From an uncultured Clostridia bacterium (GTDB taxonomy: Bacteria; Bacillota; Clostridia; Oscillospirales; Oscillospiraceae): a stretch of 7,883 nucleotides of DNA. The notes below the pieces were generated by a model, which made no database searches, was not told the origin of the DNA, and saw nothing but the letters and a program-made list of their open reading frames with translations. Position numbers and translations under genes: made by a program. The DNA lies in assembly GCA_946539175.1 (NCBI GenBank), contig CAMNHH010000101.1, positions 1 to 7,883 on the forward strand, written 5' to 3'. This document shows, piece after piece, positions 5,939-7,883 of this stretch (the first letter of the stretch is position 1; every line of letters starts with the position of its first letter).

Positions 5939-7780
5939 TCATTTATCCCTGTTCTCCAGGTCCAGGATGACCCGGAACTGGGTTTCGTAGAGTTCCCGGT
6001 AGACGCCGTTCCGGGCCAGCAGGGCCTCGTGGGTGCCGGCCTCCTTGATGACGCCGCCCTGAACCACCAGGATCCGGTCGGCCTTCAGGATGGTGGAGAG
6101 CCGGTGGGCGATGACGATGGAGGTCCGGCCCTGCATCAGGTGCTCCAGGGCCTCCTGGATGGCGTTCTCGGAGATGGAGTCCAGGGCCGAGGTGGCCTCG
6201 TCCAGGATCAGAATCTTCGGGTCCTTGAGGATGACCCGGGCGATGGAGAGCCGCTGCTTTTCGCCGCCGGAGAGCTTGAGCCCCCGGTTGCCCACGATGG
6301 TCTCATAGCCCTCGGGCTGGCTGGAGATGTAGCTGTGGATGTTGGCGATCTTGCAGGCCTCCTCCAGCTCGGCCTCGGTGGCGTCGGGCTTGGCGTAGAG
6401 GAGATTGTCCCGGATGGTGCCGTTGAAGAGGTAGCTCTCCTGGGTCACCACGCCGATGTTGGAGCGCAGGTATTTCAGGTCCATGTCCCGGACGTCCACG
6501 CCGCCCACGGTGACGCTGCCGGCCAGCACGTCATAGAGCCGGGGCAGGAGGTTGACCACGGTGGACTTGCCGGAGCCGGAGGGCCCCACGATGGCGTACA
6601 TCTTGCCGGCGGGGACCGTGAAGTCGATATCCGTCAACAGGGGCTTCTCCGGGTCATAGGAGAAGGCCACGTGGTCGTAGCGGATATCGGCGTTCTTCAT
6701 GTCCGGCTTCATCCCGTTATCCTTGGAGACGATGGGGTTCTTCATGTCGAAGTAGTCGAAGATGCGGGTGAAGAGGGCCAGGGAGCGGGTGAAGTCCACC
6801 TGGATGTTCAACAGGCTCTGGACGGGCCGGTAGAGGCGGTTGATCAGGGCCACCGTGGCGGTGATGGTGCCGACGGTCAGGGCGCTGTCGCCCCGGGAGA
6901 TGATCAGCCAGCCGCCGGCAAAGTAGATCAGCAGGGGGCCCAGCTGGGTGAACATGCCCATGACGACGCCGAACCACTTGCCGGAGCGCTGCTCCTTCAG
7001 ATGCAGCCTGGTGACCTCCTCGTTGAGGCCCACGAAGCGGGCGTACTCCCGGTCCTCCCGGGCGAAGAGCTTGACCAGCAGCGAGCCGCTGACGGACAGG
7101 GTCTCGTTGATCATCTGATTCATCTCGTCGTTCTTGGCCTGGCTCTGGGTCAGGAGCTTATAGCGGGTCTGGCCCACGCTGCGGGTGGGGAGGATCAGCA
7201 GCGGAATCACCACCATGCCCACCAGAGCCAGCTGCCAGCTCATGGTAAACAGGGCCACCAGGGAGGTGACCACCGTGGCCACGTTGCTGACGATGGAGGA
7301 CAGGGTGCCGGAGATCACGGAGCTGACGCCGGAAATGTCGCTGTTCATGCGGGTGATGATGTCGCCCTGCTTTTCCGAGGTGAAAAACGCGTGGGGCATG
7401 TGCTGCAGGTGGTCGTACATCTGATTCTTCATGTCGAAGATGATGCGCTGGGAGATCCAGGCGTTGATGTAGCTCTCCAGCACGCCGATGACCTGGGAGA
7501 CGGTCAGGGTGGCAAAGGCCGCCAGCAGCAGCTGGATCAGCAGCCCCATGTTCCGGCCCACCAGGGCCTCGTCCACGATACGGCCCGTGATGATGGAGGG
7601 CAGCAGGCCGACGGTGGCCGACAGCAGGATCGCCAGGAAGACCAGCAGGAACTGGGGCCAGTAGGGCTTGAGATAGGAGAGGATGCGAACCAGGAGCCCC
7701 TTTGTTACCTTGGGCTTGTTTTGCTTTTCCTCGTCGGTGAGGAAGCCGCGGGGGCCGAGCCCCCGTCCGGGACTTGGCAT
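5939..7780 (-). CDS. ABC exporter half-transporter (permease-ATPase fusion)
   Basis: A 613-residue MsbA/BmrA-type exporter. An N-terminal transmembrane domain of six predicted helices spans about residues 31-332 and is followed by one ATPase domain. All ATPase elements are intact: Walker A GPSGSGKST (399-407), Q-loop Q447 (VTQES), signature LSGGE (503-507), Walker B ILILDE with catalytic E528, and switch H559 (IAHRLS). It should work as a dimer; intact catalytic residues and its own upstream promoter favour a homodimer, but a partner outside the window is possible. The substrate (lipid, drug or peptide) cannot be told from sequence. A longer frame starts at 7819, but the ATG at 7780 has AAAGGAG 8 nt upstream and is chosen. 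The N-terminus has a cytosolic Gly/Pro-rich segment before helix 1, as in other Clostridia homologues. It is the first gene of the ABC-vanZ-radC unit. Confidence 0.93.
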   Translation of the reverse strand: MPSPGRGLGPRGFLTDEEKQNKPKVTKGLLVRILSYLKPYWPQFLLVFLAILLSATVGLLPSIITGRIVDEALVGRNMGLLIQLLLAAFATLTVSQVIGVLESYINAWISQRIIFDMKNQMYDHLQHMPHAFFTSEKQGDIITRMNSDISGVSSVISGTLSSIVSNVATVVTSLVALFTMSWQLALVGMVVIPLLILPTRSVGQTRYKLLTQSQAKNDEMNQMINETLSVSGSLLVKLFAREDREYARFVGLNEEVTRLHLKEQRSGKWFGVVMGMFTQLGPLLIYFAGGWLIISRGDSALTVGTITATVALINRLYRPVQSLLNIQVDFTRSLALFTRIFDYFDMKNPIVSKDNGMKPDMKNADIRYDHVAFSYDPEKPLLTDIDFTVPAGKMYAIVGPSGSGKSTVVNLLPRLYDVLAGSVTVGGVDVRDMDLKYLRSNIGVVTQESYLFNGTIRDNLLYAKPDATEAELEEACKIANIHSYISSQPEGYETIVGNRGLKLSGGEKQRLSIARVILKDPKILILDEATSALDSISENAIQEALEHLMQGRTSIVIAHRLSTILKADRILVVQGGVIKEAGTHEALLARNGVYRELYETQFRVILDLENRDK

Positions 7781-7788
7781 AGGGATCA

Positions 7789-7795
7789 CTCCTTT
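7789..7795 (-). promoter_or_regulatory. Ribosome binding site deciding the ABC exporter start
   Basis: AAAGGAG, 8 nt before the ATG at 7780. No comparable site precedes the in-frame ATG at 7819, which also falls in the untranslated leader predicted from the promoter. Confidence 0.75.
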
Positions 7796-7801
7796 CCGGA
7801 T

Positions 7802-7822
7802 GCAAAACGAAAAACGCAAAAC
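7802..7822. repeat. Three short tandem repeats, 7-nt period, in ABC leader
   Basis: On the plus strand GCAAAAC, GAAAAAC and GCAAAAC follow without gaps, with a degenerate fourth unit (GCGAAAT) after them. On the minus strand this is a CGTTTT-rich stretch in the predicted 5' leader, just upstream of the Shine-Dalgarno site. No function can be assigned. Confidence 0.5.
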
Positions 7823-7843
7823 GCGAAATTGGTTCCTGTGGTC

Positions 7844-7872
7844 ATGATAGCATACGGAAAACCGTTTGTAAA
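7844..7872 (-). promoter_or_regulatory. Extended -10 promoter of the ABC-vanZ-radC unit
   Basis: On the minus strand, -35 TTTACA (7867-7872) and -10 TATCAT (7844-7849) are 17 nt apart, with TGC directly before the -10 (extended -10). The predicted start is near 7837, leaving about 57 nt of leader. The -35 lies in GTTT-GT-AAAC symmetry (7864-7873, plus strand) and the spacer holds ACGG-AAAA-CCGT (7854-7865), either of which might be an operator. Confidence 0.75.
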
Positions 7873-7883
7873 CCGATAATATT

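Noticed and set aside
5816..7879. Very long plus-strand open frame (687 codons) opposite the ABC exporter
   Set aside because: It mirrors the ABC gene, has repetitive Gly/Asp/His/Val/Gln composition and no recognisable domain; the intact ATPase motifs on the minus strand explain the region.

Overview
This is a GC-rich window in which every supported gene reads on the minus strand. I see eight genes: seven complete and one cut by the left edge. Strong Shine-Dalgarno sites, sigma-A-type promoters, a cdaA-cdaR pair, YbbR and VanZ-family proteins and a DUF5685/J-domain pair suggest a GC-rich Clostridia member, most like an Oscillospiraceae gut bacterium. That placement is an inference from gene content; there is no rRNA or other marker here.

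In transcription order (right to left), the first unit starts at a good extended -10 promoter (7844-7872). It encodes a half-size ABC exporter (5939-7780), a small VanZ-family membrane protein (5446-5877) and a RadC/JAB-domain protein (4755-5456, GTG start overlapping vanZ). It ends at a strong intrinsic terminator (4699-4744). A GC-rich hairpin without a U-tract sits between the ABC gene and vanZ.

The second unit is a translationally coupled pair: a DUF3343 putative Se/S-carrier-like protein (4404-4664) and a class V aminotransferase/cysteine desulfurase-like enzyme (3298-4407), overlapping by ATGA. No convincing promoter fits in the 34 nt between the terminator and the first gene of this pair.

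The third unit starts at a near-consensus promoter (3235-3263). It encodes the diadenylate cyclase CdaA (2290-3171), its YbbR-domain regulator CdaR (1047-2306), a DUF5685 protein (123-1040) and the start of a J-domain protein (beyond the left edge to 126). The junctions are tight: 17-nt overlap, 6-nt gap, 4-nt ATGA overlap. CdaA makes c-di-AMP at the membrane and CdaR modulates it. The usual third partner, glmM, is not next to them; a Cys-rich protein with two Asp-rich motifs and a J-domain co-chaperone follow instead.

No gene-free stretch exceeds 300 bases. I found no tRNA, rRNA, CRISPR array, insertion sequence or phage gene. Most of the window is ordinary core-genome content. The points most worth following are the DUF5685/J-domain pair on the c-di-AMP operon and the DUF3343/desulfurase pair.
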